Under the pieces are notes generated by a model, which had not been told where the DNA came from, did not search any database, and saw only the letters and a program-made list of their open reading frames with translations. A stretch of 64,000 bases of DNA, taken from positions 124,001 to 188,000 of the forward strand of contig NZ_JABANC010000003.1 of the NCBI RefSeq assembly GCF_012931685.1, written 5' to 3'. Every line of letters begins with the position of its first letter. Position 1 is the stretch's first letter. This document shows, one piece after another, positions 53,294-61,457 of the stretch. The position numbers and the translations under genes are program-made. The stretch is from Hanstruepera ponticola (GTDB lineage Bacteria; Bacteroidota; Bacteroidia; Flavobacteriales; Flavobacteriaceae).

Positions 53294-55534
53294 TTACGAA
53301 TATGGTTCCAACGAACTTTTTGAATTTAATTCTTCAACTAAATTGAAATTATTCCATTTAGTAAACCAGTATTTTTGTTTTTCAACAAATTTAATAAACT
53401 CATCTTTTTCACTGCTTGGTATACCAAATAGTGTTAATATTTCTTTTTTAAATTTATTGTCATCTTCTTTTAGATAAGGACAAGATACTAAATCAAAAAA
53501 CAATAATACTAATTCAGAATACTTTGATCTTTCAGTTTTTTTGATATTCTTTATTTTACTTCTAATGGCATTTTTAACCATTACTTTAAGTCCTTTATAG
53601 ATTACAATATCTTTGAAATAAAACAGTAACACAGTAATTACAAAATAATTAATGTCATTTTTGAATTTATAACGTTTTGGACTATAACTTAAATTCTCAG
53701 ATGTCATTATTTCATCTAAATTTAAATATTTAACCAATTGTACCGTAGTTAATCTATAATCTTTTCCAAGCTCTTTTAATACTATTAGCAAATAAAGGGT
53801 TTCAATTTGCAAATTCTCATTTAGTTTACTCTTATCTAATACTAATATAATTTCATCTAGTACTTTTTTAAATATTTTCTCTTGATTGATTTTATCAAAT
53901 TGATTTAGCAGATTGTATTTTATTTTACCCTTAGAGTCTTCATAATTAAATCTATATCTTTTCTTAAATGTTTTATTAACAATAGATAAAATATTTACAA
54001 GTTTTATCGTTGAATTTACTTTTGGAGACACACCATAAAGGAAAAACACAAAATCAAGAATTTCTTCAATATATTTCGTAAATTTTGCTTCTTGTTTAAT
54101 TAGCTTTTTTTCTTCTTTTTTAGTCAGTAACCCATTGAATTTTCTTTTTTCTAGTTTTCTTTTATGCTCTTCATATTTCTTAATATTTCTCGTTAAGCTA
54201 CTTTTATAAATTGCTAAAGTATAATTCATTATATCTTTATAAAGAACATTTGACTCAACAACTATTGTTTTAAATTCTGTAATTAATTTATTTGAATTGC
54301 ATCTTATATCAACATCACTAACCTTTATCTTTTTGTCAGGAACAAAATTTGCGTCGTCTTTCTTATCTTCTGGAATTTTTTTATCTTCTTTATCTTTATC
54401 CTTTTTGATTTTAAATTTAATTTTATTCTTTAAAAGATTTACAATTTTATTCTTTGCTATTGTTATTTCTGTTATCAGCGGCTTTTCATATAATTTCGTC
54501 TTAGAATCATTCAAAGACATTTTGTACTCTTTTAAATTAATTTTATAATTATCTAAAACTTCATCTTTAGTTTTTCCATCATTATAGAAAACAAAAAAAT
54601 CGTCGACATATCTATAAATTTCATAATCAACTTTATGTACTAAGCCTTTTTTTCTTAATTTTTGTTCAATCTTTTTATCAATTTGCTGCAAAATCAACTC
54701 TGCAAAAATTCTAGAGAATTCAGGGCCAATAATTATTCCATTTGTTTCACCATAGTTAGTATTCTGCATAAACTTATCAAACTTTCCAGCAAAAGTATTT
54801 GAATCACGATTCAAGTTGTTCTTTACAAAATCTTTACTTATAATTGCCCAAGAAAGTGAGTGAGTATAGATACTGTCAAAACATTTTGCAATATCAAATT
54901 TGAACATTTTGTTATACTTTTTTTCTGCTCTATGATAAATATAGTCTTCATAAAATTTATAGATATTGGAGTATAATTCATAGGTAAAAAAAGTTTTTAA
55001 ATTTTTATATTCTTTTCCGCTTTCTTCAATAAAATCATCTTGATTTCCTTTTTTTGTTGCACCATCATTTAAATAAACAAATTTTGCTATGCTATTAGGT
55101 TTTCTGATTGAAAAAGGGCTTTGTTTGGAGTAATAAACAATTAGTTCTTTAAATTCTTCATAAAAAGAAACTAATTCAATTTGGCTCTTCGGATGTGGTA
55201 TTGCTAAATCACGAAAATCTTTTTCTTTATGAGTAATTTTATAATGAAAAGCTATTTTTCTTAATTCTTTCTCATTCAGTTTTAGGGTATTATTAGTTGA
55301 AGAAGAAATGTCTTTTATATCAAATAAAATGGATAGTAATCTTTTTAAAACGTCATCGTCTTTACATTTTATCCAACTTATGGAATCGTCTTTTAGTTTA
55401 ATTTTATGATTAACTAAAAATTCATAAAAATGACGATTTGAAAAAATAATTGGTGTTTCATAGGGAAGCACATCACTTAATACAGCCCTTTCTATCGAGT
55501 AACTAATTGGTTTTTTTGATATACTTTTTCTCAT
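53294..55534 (-). CDS. Antiviral reverse transcriptase Drt3b-like
   Basis: This 746-residue protein has RT motifs: FSIRKP (about 141-146), motif A FKFDIAKCFDSIY (Asp214), motif B NGIIIGPEFSRIFAE (about 266-280), motif C YRYVDDFFVF (Asp311, Asp312) and motif D-like LNDSKTKLYEKP. The N-terminus reads LSDVLPYETPIIFSNRHFY with Glu26. This N-terminal signature and the large helical C-terminal half (about 390-746) match the UG8 class, Drt3b. I recall, without being able to check, a report that Drt3b makes poly(AC) using protein side chains as template. It starts one base after the other RT gene's stop. Confidence 0.85.
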   Translation of the reverse strand: MRKSISKKPISYSIERAVLSDVLPYETPIIFSNRHFYEFLVNHKIKLKDDSISWIKCKDDDVLKRLLSILFDIKDISSSTNNTLKLNEKELRKIAFHYKITHKEKDFRDLAIPHPKSQIELVSFYEEFKELIVYYSKQSPFSIRKPNSIAKFVYLNDGATKKGNQDDFIEESGKEYKNLKTFFTYELYSNIYKFYEDYIYHRAEKKYNKMFKFDIAKCFDSIYTHSLSWAIISKDFVKNNLNRDSNTFAGKFDKFMQNTNYGETNGIIIGPEFSRIFAELILQQIDKKIEQKLRKKGLVHKVDYEIYRYVDDFFVFYNDGKTKDEVLDNYKINLKEYKMSLNDSKTKLYEKPLITEITIAKNKIVNLLKNKIKFKIKKDKDKEDKKIPEDKKDDANFVPDKKIKVSDVDIRCNSNKLITEFKTIVVESNVLYKDIMNYTLAIYKSSLTRNIKKYEEHKRKLEKRKFNGLLTKKEEKKLIKQEAKFTKYIEEILDFVFFLYGVSPKVNSTIKLVNILSIVNKTFKKRYRFNYEDSKGKIKYNLLNQFDKINQEKIFKKVLDEIILVLDKSKLNENLQIETLYLLIVLKELGKDYRLTTVQLVKYLNLDEIMTSENLSYSPKRYKFKNDINYFVITVLLFYFKDIVIYKGLKVMVKNAIRSKIKNIKKTERSKYSELVLLFFDLVSCPYLKEDDNKFKKEILTLFGIPSSEKDEFIKFVEKQKYWFTKWNNFNLVEELNSKSSLEPYS

Positions 55535-55535
55535 T

Positions 55536-56966
55536 TTATTTCCAAACTGATATTATTCTTTCAAAATTATTATCTAATTTTTTTATCTCTTTCAGTTTAT
55601 CTGGTCGCAGATCAGGTATGTTTTTCTTTTTAGAATTTATATTAAAAAACCTTTTATTCTTAAATCCATCTTCAAAACTATATTCCTTTAGTTTTTTGTT
55701 TAAACTTTTGTAAGTACTACTTGGTAATTTGTGATCAATTATTTTGTGTAATTCATTATCTAAAAACTCTAAATCTTTACAATTTTTCTCTATTAAACTA
55801 TTAGAATAATATATTCCCACTAAACCCTTTTTTGGTTTGTGTAGTCTTGTGTTTTTTGTCAAATAGTTAAATCTATGTAATAATAACTTTGATGCTTCAG
55901 AAGATGCAAAAACCTTTTGTTCGAGAAAAACATCGATAGTTTTTTCTATTCTTGATAGATATCTGTCCTTTTTGTTTTTAGATATAGATGTTCCTGTATA
56001 TTCTGAGTTTTCAATACTGAAAACGTAACCTAAAAATTCAATTTTTATTAAGCTTTTATCACTATTTAAATCATAAGGGTATGTTTTTGATGGATTCATT
56101 AATAAACTACTTTCAGAAATAATCTCTTCAACCTTATTTTTATAATCATCAAGGCTCATTTTCCAACTTGGAGTAAAGAGAACAATTATATCATCGACAT
56201 ATCTACCATAATAAGTTACGTTACCTAACCTTTTTATTTTATTATCTACTTCTCGCATATAAAGTTCCGCCAAATATGCACTTATTCCTGCGCCTCTTGG
56301 TATACCTTTTCTTTCATTAACAGGCAGTTTTATTTGGTCAGTTAGTACATTATAACTATAAAATAGATTTTTAATTAAAGTCTTTGATTTTGGGCTTAAC
56401 AATTGGTTATCATTAATCATGTTTAAAAGCCGCTCTTGTGGTACACTCTCGTAAAAACCTTTAATATCTGTTCTCAAAACTATTTTAGGGAAATTATCTT
56501 TAATTAAAGACTGAACTTGTTTTGAAATCAAATATCTGTTGCCTTGTTTGACTTTAAAAGTGCGATTTATGTTAAATTGCAATTGTTTCATAGCAAAATA
56601 CGAGGATGCATCTTTACCTATCGGATAAACATACTTACCACTTGCTTCGTGTAAGAATTTAGAAAACACAAACTTAAAACCTTTACTATTTACATTTTCG
56701 ACATATTCTTGCAAAGTAATTTCTAATTCATTCTTTTTCTTCTCTTCAATCTTTTTCTTTTCTTCATTAAGTTCTAAAAGACGTTCGTCATCCTTAGCTA
56801 TATCTCCCTTACTTTTAAATGCTTTTATTATTTTTCTTTGCTTTTTTAATTCATTTGATAGATCAAGGAATTTATCGGAATAATATTTTGTTTCAAAATT
56901 TCCTTTACGGTTTTCAATTTCAAATATTTTATTGAAGTTTTCTAAAGAAAATGATTGGTCTAACAT
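55536..56966 (-). CDS. Antiviral reverse transcriptase Drt3a-like
   Basis: This 476-residue protein has a coiled-coil N-terminal part (about 35-85, rich in Lys and Glu). A complete RT palm follows: motif A KIVLRTDIKGFYESV (Asp167), motif B RKGIPRGAGISAYLAEL (about 219-235), motif C YYGRYVDDIIVLF (Asp258, Asp259), and IEFLGYVFS (motif E region, about 309-317). The C-terminal 150 residues are helical. As the first gene of an RT-RT pair it fits UG3 (Drt3a), reported to copy an ACACAC RNA template into poly(GT). It heads an operon with a palindromic operator-like site directly upstream. Confidence 0.85.
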   Translation of the reverse strand: MLDQSFSLENFNKIFEIENRKGNFETKYYSDKFLDLSNELKKQRKIIKAFKSKGDIAKDDERLLELNEEKKKIEEKKKNELEITLQEYVENVNSKGFKFVFSKFLHEASGKYVYPIGKDASSYFAMKQLQFNINRTFKVKQGNRYLISKQVQSLIKDNFPKIVLRTDIKGFYESVPQERLLNMINDNQLLSPKSKTLIKNLFYSYNVLTDQIKLPVNERKGIPRGAGISAYLAELYMREVDNKIKRLGNVTYYGRYVDDIIVLFTPSWKMSLDDYKNKVEEIISESSLLMNPSKTYPYDLNSDKSLIKIEFLGYVFSIENSEYTGTSISKNKKDRYLSRIEKTIDVFLEQKVFASSEASKLLLHRFNYLTKNTRLHKPKKGLVGIYYSNSLIEKNCKDLEFLDNELHKIIDHKLPSSTYKSLNKKLKEYSFEDGFKNKRFFNINSKKKNIPDLRPDKLKEIKKLDNNFERIISVWK

Positions 56967-57028
56967 ATCTGTTTAAAATCTTTATCTAGTTTTAGTTAAT
57001 TAATTTCTTCAAATTACAACTTCAAACT

Positions 57029-57059
57029 CAAAAATAAAATACGTACAAGTACGTATTTT
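57029..57059 (-). promoter_or_regulatory. Promoter with operator-like palindrome upstream of the RT operon
   Basis: On the minus strand a perfect 11-bp inverted repeat (AAAATACGTAC/GTACGTATTTT, 2-base centre, 57036-57059) runs directly into a -7 box TATTTTTG (57036-57029). The start codon is 63 bases downstream. A repressor bound here would block the promoter; no regulator gene is adjacent. Confidence 0.5.
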
Positions 57060-57067
57060 TATAAACC

Positions 57068-57110
57068 AAAAAAAACCCACTCTGGCTCTCTCCAAAACCA
57101 AAGCGGGTTT
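57068..57110 (-). terminator. Terminator of the MARNTSF gene
   Basis: The stem CCCGCTTTGG/CCAGAGTGGG (with G-T pairs) has a loop of about 12 bases and eight Ts on the minus strand. It separates the upstream gene from the RT operon. Confidence 0.8.
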
Positions 57111-57132
57111 ACTAATTAATCAGTCAGGAAAA

Positions 57133-57933
57133 TTATCCCGTTACAGCAACTTTCATGGCATTACCTTGTGCCAATACATAAAGCTCACTGTTTATCTCTT
57201 GGTAAAACACAATACCAACAGTCGCAAACAGCGCACTACTGGCAGGTATCACACCAAGGGCACTCATATCAACCGTTAGCGTTGTATCAGCACCCACCAT
57301 ACCGCCTAGCGCTATGGCATCACTATAAAACACATCACCCCTGCCATTCACCAACTCATCAGTGGGCACATAGGTTTCCGTAGTTTTCTCAAACACATAA
57401 TTATCCACATACCCCGCAGCCAGCACCAGTTTAAAATGCGTAGCACCTTCCGGAGCACGCAAATACGAGTCCGTATCAAAATCAGGTACCAACCACGTCA
57501 CAATATCACGGGTGGCATTAATACTAGGCAACCCACTGGGTGCAAAAAATTGGGTGTTAAAAGGGTCATTCAGGTTAAACTCAAAGTTCAACAAAATATC
57601 CCGCATACTCACCACATCAAAGTCCCGTTCACCACGAACACCAGAACCATTTTTGTTAATCAATTTCATGGTGCGGTTAAGTCGGCCACTCAAATAGGTA
57701 TCGCCCATCAGGCGCACCACATTAGCAAAGGCATCTCTAAAGGCTTTGGCAACCTTACTGGCACCGCCAAATTCAATCATGTTCTCGCGCGTACGCTTGT
57801 ACGTCGGGTCGTTCATAATACGGTTTTTACTCACGCTACTCTTTGTTTTAACAACATTTTCGCCGTCTTTGTTATAAAAGGTCAACCCATCCAGGGTGCC
57901 TTCCAACTTAATAAAGCTTGTGTTACGAGCCAT
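57133..57933 (-). CDS. Hypothetical protein (MARNTSF family)
   Basis: ATG at 57933 gives 266 residues; the longer reading from 58083 has no match. The sequence begins MARNTSFIKLEGTLDGLTFY, then NKDGENVVKTKSSVSKNRI and a helical region. Its second half is beta-rich (VTWLVPDFDTDSYLRAPEGATHFKL). Proteins with this opening occur in several Bacteroidota genomes as I recall, with no known function. It is clearly richer in G+C than neighbouring genes, suggesting separate origin. A GATATACC/GGTATATC hairpin at 57949-57974 lies 16 bases upstream of its start, possibly an operator. Confidence 0.82.
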   Translation of the reverse strand: MARNTSFIKLEGTLDGLTFYNKDGENVVKTKSSVSKNRIMNDPTYKRTRENMIEFGGASKVAKAFRDAFANVVRLMGDTYLSGRLNRTMKLINKNGSGVRGERDFDVVSMRDILLNFEFNLNDPFNTQFFAPSGLPSINATRDIVTWLVPDFDTDSYLRAPEGATHFKLVLAAGYVDNYVFEKTTETYVPTDELVNGRGDVFYSDAIALGGMVGADTTLTVDMSALGVIPASSALFATVGIVFYQEINSELYVLAQGNAMKVAVTG

Positions 57934-57948
57934 TTTAATAAGTATTAT

Positions 57949-57974
57949 GATATACCAATACACATCGGTATATC
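57949..57974. promoter_or_regulatory. Inverted repeat upstream of the MARNTSF gene
   Basis: Perfect 8-bp arms GATATACC/GGTATATC lie around a 10-base loop, 16 bases upstream of the start. It could be an operator or an mRNA leader hairpin. Confidence 0.4.
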
Positions 57975-58320
57975 TGGTTAATAAATACAGATTAGACTTG
58001 GGATCTAAATCTTTAAAACAAATTGCTATTAAGTAATTCTTGGGAGAGATAATAATAAAAACGATTTCCGGAATCGTAACCATGCCTACCCTTCTACCTC
58101 GCGATCGCAGAAATGAGAAGCATCGTCAAATCAAATATATAAAATCGAAATTAACAACCAAACCGTTTGAATTACAGTATTTTATAAAAAATCAGCCTTT
58201 CATTGAAAATTTTTCAAAATCAGATTCAAAAAAATTCCACTTTTTAGAAAATTCTTACAACCACCTGAATACCAATTATTAAAATCATAAAAATGCATAC
58301 CTCTAAATTTTGGTCATTTT

Positions 58321-58375
58321 TCCTTAAGGTCTGCGTCAGGTTTCCTTAAGGTCTCCTTAAGGTCTCCTTAAGGTC
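58321..58375. repeat. 11-bp iterated repeats with palindromic core
   Basis: TCCTTAAGGTC occurs at 58321-58331, 58343-58353, 58354-58364 and 58365-58375; the last three are in perfect tandem. Each contains the palindrome CCTTAAGG. Such iteron-like spacing (about one helical turn) is typical of protein-binding arrays, but no origin or regulator is nearby. Confidence 0.65.
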
Positions 58376-58438
58376 AAACCGTGAAAATTCCTACAAAAAA
58401 CGACCCAAAAAACACCATTAACAAAAAAGCATAAAAAA

Positions 58439-58467
58439 AGGTGCCCAAAACTAAAATTTAGACACCT
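58439..58467 (-). terminator. Weak putative terminator downstream of ohr
   Basis: A 5-bp stem AGGTG/CACCT is followed by a T run on the minus strand. It is 245 bases past the ohr stop, beyond REP-like repeats, so weakly supported. Confidence 0.35.
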
Positions 58468-58493
58468 ATTTGAATTTTTAAAACCTCCTCGTC

Positions 58494-58537
58494 ACTTCGA
58501 GTGTTCCGACCGAAGCGTCGGAATGTATCGAGAAGTC
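58494..58537. repeat. Dispersed repeat of a second type (GTCACTTCGAGTG)
   Basis: GTCACTTCGAG then GTTCCGACCGAAGCGTCGGAA then TCGAGAAGTCA: CCGAC/GTCGG pair around GAAGC, and ACTTCGAG/CGAGAAGT flank them. A compact hairpin in the ohr downstream region; no copy elsewhere in the window. Confidence 0.5.
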
Positions 58538-58574
58538 AATACAGTTATTTTTTTCCTGCAATCATATTGAGCTT

Positions 58575-58600
58575 GTCATCCTGCGCTTGACGCAGGATCC
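58575..58600 (+). repeat. Dispersed REP-like repeat, copy 3
   Basis: GTCATCCTGCGC followed by TTGACGCAGGATCC has arms ATCCTGCG/CGCAGGAT. A third short hairpin TTCCGCA/TGCGGAA lies at about 58622-58640. It marks the right edge of the island. Confidence 0.6.
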
Positions 58601-58673
58601 ATCAGATACTACTTTACATAGATTCCGCATCAAGTGCGGAAATCGAAGATTCGACGAAGTCAATGACAAAAAT

Positions 58674-58699
58674 GGATGCTGAAACAAGTTCAGCATGAC
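58674..58699 (-). repeat. Dispersed REP-like repeat, copy 4 (inverted)
   Basis: Read on the minus strand: GTCATGCTGAAC then TTGTTTCAGCATCC, with arms ATGCTGAA/TTCAGCAT. It lies 12 bases before the ohr stop end. Confidence 0.6.
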
Positions 58700-58711
58700 A
58701 AAGGTTGAGAG

Positions 58712-59140
58712 TTATTCATCCAACAACAAGTTTAAAGTCACCGTAATATTATCGCGTGTAGCCTTACTAAATGGGCAAACTTCATGAGCACTTTCAACCA
58801 ATTGCTCGCCAGTCTCCAGATCAACACCTGGAATATAGCAATCTAGTGTAGCTTCTAGACAAAACCCATCATCATCCTTACAAAAGCCAATAACAGCGGT
58901 CACGCTTAAAGCGGCGTCATCAATATCCAAACCTTGTTGTTTGGCAATAGCTTGTATAGCACCACCAAAACAGGCCGCATAGGCCGCACCAAATAATTGT
59001 TCCGGGTTAGCACCATCACCACCAGCACCTCCCATAGATTTAGGTACTGATAAGTTAAAGTCAATAGGACCGTTCTCTGATTTTACATAGCCTGCTCTGC
59101 CACCAACAGCTTCGGTGGTAGCTTCATATAATGTTTTCAT
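58712..59140 (-). CDS. Organic hydroperoxide reductase (Ohr/OsmC)
   Basis: This 142-residue protein is a canonical Ohr. It begins KTLYEATTEAVGGRAGYVK with the family GGAGGDGANPEQLF, and has reactive cysteine Cys57 (AAYAACFGG) and resolving Cys122 (HEVCPFSKATR). It reduces organic hydroperoxides with lipoyl thiols. It is a single gene; no OhrR regulator is adjacent. Confidence 0.95.
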   Translation of the reverse strand: MKTLYEATTEAVGGRAGYVKSENGPIDFNLSVPKSMGGAGGDGANPEQLFGAAYAACFGGAIQAIAKQQGLDIDDAALSVTAVIGFCKDDDGFCLEATLDCYIPGVDLETGEQLVESAHEVCPFSKATRDNITVTLNLLLDE

Positions 59141-59472
59141 GTTTTCTTTTTTTAGAATGAATCATAAAGATACTATCCCACACATCATCAGTAAAGTGAT
59201 TTCTCATAAATTTCTCTTAAAATACAAATGAGGAGTTAAAGACCTAAAAAAGAGCCCTAAAGGCTTTGAATTGTCAATTATATTTCCTATATTAGTTGAA
59301 TCTTAATTGGGGTGCTTAAGTATTATACAGCTGAAAACAAACCCATTGAACTTCGTCGGATAATGCCAACTGAAGGAATTAAGATACCAAAGGGAATTGA
59401 AGGTGTAAAAAATCTTTTAATTCCCTTTGTTTATTTAGTGCTATACCTTGATTCAGACACGCTATTTGAATA
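59141..59472. other. 332-base gap between two minus-strand genes
   Basis: No gene is supported. The only structure is a perfect 11-bp inverted pair CAAAGGGAATT (59388-59398) and AATTCCCTTTG (59419-59429) around a 20-base loop, which may end the upstream oxidoreductase transcript (minus). A 40-codon + strand reading here has no support. Confidence 0.6.
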
Positions 59473-60192
59473 TTACTTACTATAGATAACAGGCATCTGC
59501 CCTTTCCATTTACTCCAAAGGTTTTCGTTAGTAATAAGACTTGCCATAAAATGCCCCACATTAATACGGCTTACTTTACCTGCATTAAAAATAGCACTTC
59601 GTGTTGGTGAGGCGTGAATCTCATAGTCGGTTACGGTGTCTTCGTTAATCAAACCATCTGGTCTTACGGCAACCCATTCAATTGTTTGATGGTCCTGCCC
59701 TATTTGTGTTCTTAAATAATCTGCTGCTTTTTCATTATCTACATGCGGTGGTAAGAGTAAACGCAACAATCCTATAACACACTTTTGAGCAAAGGAAATG
59801 GGTTCGTTTAAATCCCGATTACGATTCCCTGTAGTATTCATTAGCACATACTTTACAGGTTGCTGTGGGTTATTAGACACTATTGCTTGGCATAATCTGC
59901 GTGTCGCATCTGTAACCAAGCGTCTTGGATGACCGTACACGCCTTTAAACGTCAGGTTATGCCCCAGACAGGATGCTACAGCCTGACAATCGTGAACAAT
60001 ATTGCGCATTTCGGTATCGGTTAATTCTAATACGCTTGCAGCAATTATTTGGAGATTGTCATTAGTTTTCCAAGCATCTGGCGCCTTTTCAGGAGACCTT
60101 ACAATGACTTTTACATTATGGTTTTGAACAAGTAGTTGTTCAACTAATTTACTTCCGGTTGCCCCACTGGCACCTACTACTAAAACTGTCAT
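59473..60192 (-). CDS. NAD(P)-binding (NmrA/SDR-like) protein
   Basis: This 239-residue protein has a Rossmann fold at the N-terminus (VLVVGASGATGSKLVEQLL, glycine motif 7-13). Features of the atypical short-chain dehydrogenases follow: KVIVRSPEKAP, CQAVASCLGHNL, YVLMNTTGN and WVAVRPDGLIN. The usual YxxxK catalytic pair is absent, which points to NmrA-like redox sensing or epimerase-related roles. It starts 51 bases after the serine hydrolase stop, probably cotranscribed. Confidence 0.88.
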   Translation of the reverse strand: MTVLVVGASGATGSKLVEQLLVQNHNVKVIVRSPEKAPDAWKTNDNLQIIAASVLELTDTEMRNIVHDCQAVASCLGHNLTFKGVYGHPRRLVTDATRRLCQAIVSNNPQQPVKYVLMNTTGNRNRDLNEPISFAQKCVIGLLRLLLPPHVDNEKAADYLRTQIGQDHQTIEWVAVRPDGLINEDTVTDYEIHASPTRSAIFNAGKVSRINVGHFMASLITNENLWSKWKGQMPVIYSK

Positions 60193-60243
60193 GATTATTT
60201 TGATTGATTGTGATACTTAAAAGACGCCGTAGTACAACAAATG

Positions 60244-61296
60244 TTACAATGACTGATTCGTTGCTTTCCGTAAGATTTTAACAACACGGTTATGGGTTAT
60301 TTCTAGTAAATTATATTGGTAACCTTCAAAATCGGTGGTATTCATAAATTGTATAACCACGGCATCGATATCTTTATGGTATTCTGCCATACTTTGATGA
60401 CCTGGTACCAGACCACCATGGTTGTACTCATAAGGATAGATTTCCTGTTCGCCTGCATCAAATACAGAACCATCGTTTAAGGCTCGTAAAAATATTGCCA
60501 CATCTTCTGCTGTTGCTATCATGCCGTATTCATTCGCCTTAAAATCTTCATCATACCCAACGTAATACCCACTCATAACATCATCTAGATTCACTTCATT
60601 AAGCGAAAAAAAGGTGTTATGCAATTCAAGCGGTTTTAGTATGCGCTCTTTTATAAACTGTTCGTGACTATGGCCTGTTACCTTTTTAATAAGCTCCCGA
60701 AGCAATAAATAATTGGTATTTGAATATTCATAACCTTCATCGGGTTCAAAACTAGCTGGGAGATCGAGAGCAAAATCGAGTGCTGTTTTACTATTGGTTT
60801 GTTCGTCTTCCCAATAAGCGGGATTATCTGTGAAATTTGGTATGCCAGACCGGTGTTGAACCATCATTTTTAAGGTAATGGTTTCTGCATTTTCAATTCT
60901 ACCTACAAGCTCTGGAAAATAATCTGCTAGCGTTTCATCTAAAGACAATTGCTTATCGCCTACTAATTTTGTGATAGATACGGCAATATATAACTTGCTG
61001 ATACTGGCAATTTTAAATAAGGCATCAGGTTTGGCTGGTATTTGTTGTTCGCGGTTATGATAGCCTGCCGTATAAAAGGCTGGTGCTTTACCAGCTTGAT
61101 CTACATAAACAATAACGCCATCAAAACCATAGGTTAATGTTTGATCCACTTGCTCCTGAACGGTGTCTGGCAGTGGTACTATCCAGGCTTTGACTATAAT
61201 CCATGGCACAAACCATAAGGATATAACCGTACCTACCAGTAATACGATTCTAAATAGTTGTTTGCCTTTACTTTTTTTTCGCGTAGACTTTTTCAT
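60244..61296 (-). CDS. Class C beta-lactamase-like serine hydrolase
   Basis: This 350-residue protein has a membrane anchor (about 14-34). The penicillin-binding/beta-lactamase fold is shown by SxxK in ASISKLYIA (Ser98, Lys101), YSN in YEYSNTNY, and a later HGG in YNHGGLVPGHQS. Relatives are DD-peptidases, esterases or D-aminopeptidases. It is exposed to the periplasm and likely acts on cell-wall peptides or esters. No beta-lactam resistance is implied. Confidence 0.92.
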   Translation of the reverse strand: MKKSTRKKSKGKQLFRIVLLVGTVISLWFVPWIIVKAWIVPLPDTVQEQVDQTLTYGFDGVIVYVDQAGKAPAFYTAGYHNREQQIPAKPDALFKIASISKLYIAVSITKLVGDKQLSLDETLADYFPELVGRIENAETITLKMMVQHRSGIPNFTDNPAYWEDEQTNSKTALDFALDLPASFEPDEGYEYSNTNYLLLRELIKKVTGHSHEQFIKERILKPLELHNTFFSLNEVNLDDVMSGYYVGYDEDFKANEYGMIATAEDVAIFLRALNDGSVFDAGEQEIYPYEYNHGGLVPGHQSMAEYHKDIDAVVIQFMNTTDFEGYQYNLLEITHNRVVKILRKATNQSL

Positions 61297-61457
61297 ATCT
61301 CTTATTATACTTCAATTGGTTGGTGTAACTTTATGGTACAAATATATTGGAGAAAGCCATACCTATATATTGAATTTAACCGAACTGTAGTATTTTATGG
61401 ATGAATTGATTCTTGTTAGGATATGCTGCAATCCATTGATTGGCAAATCCCTATTGT

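Noticed and set aside
58040-58282. 80-codon + strand ORF
   Set aside because: No family, no start context, and it overlaps the MARNTSF upstream region; amino-acid makeup looks like AT-rich noise.
59359-59484. 40-codon + strand reading across the gap and the oxidoreductase end
   Set aside because: Contains an inverted repeat and overlaps a real gene; no support.
60244-61296. True beta-lactamase
   Set aside because: The fold is shared with esterases and peptidases; there is no feature specific for antibiotic hydrolysis.
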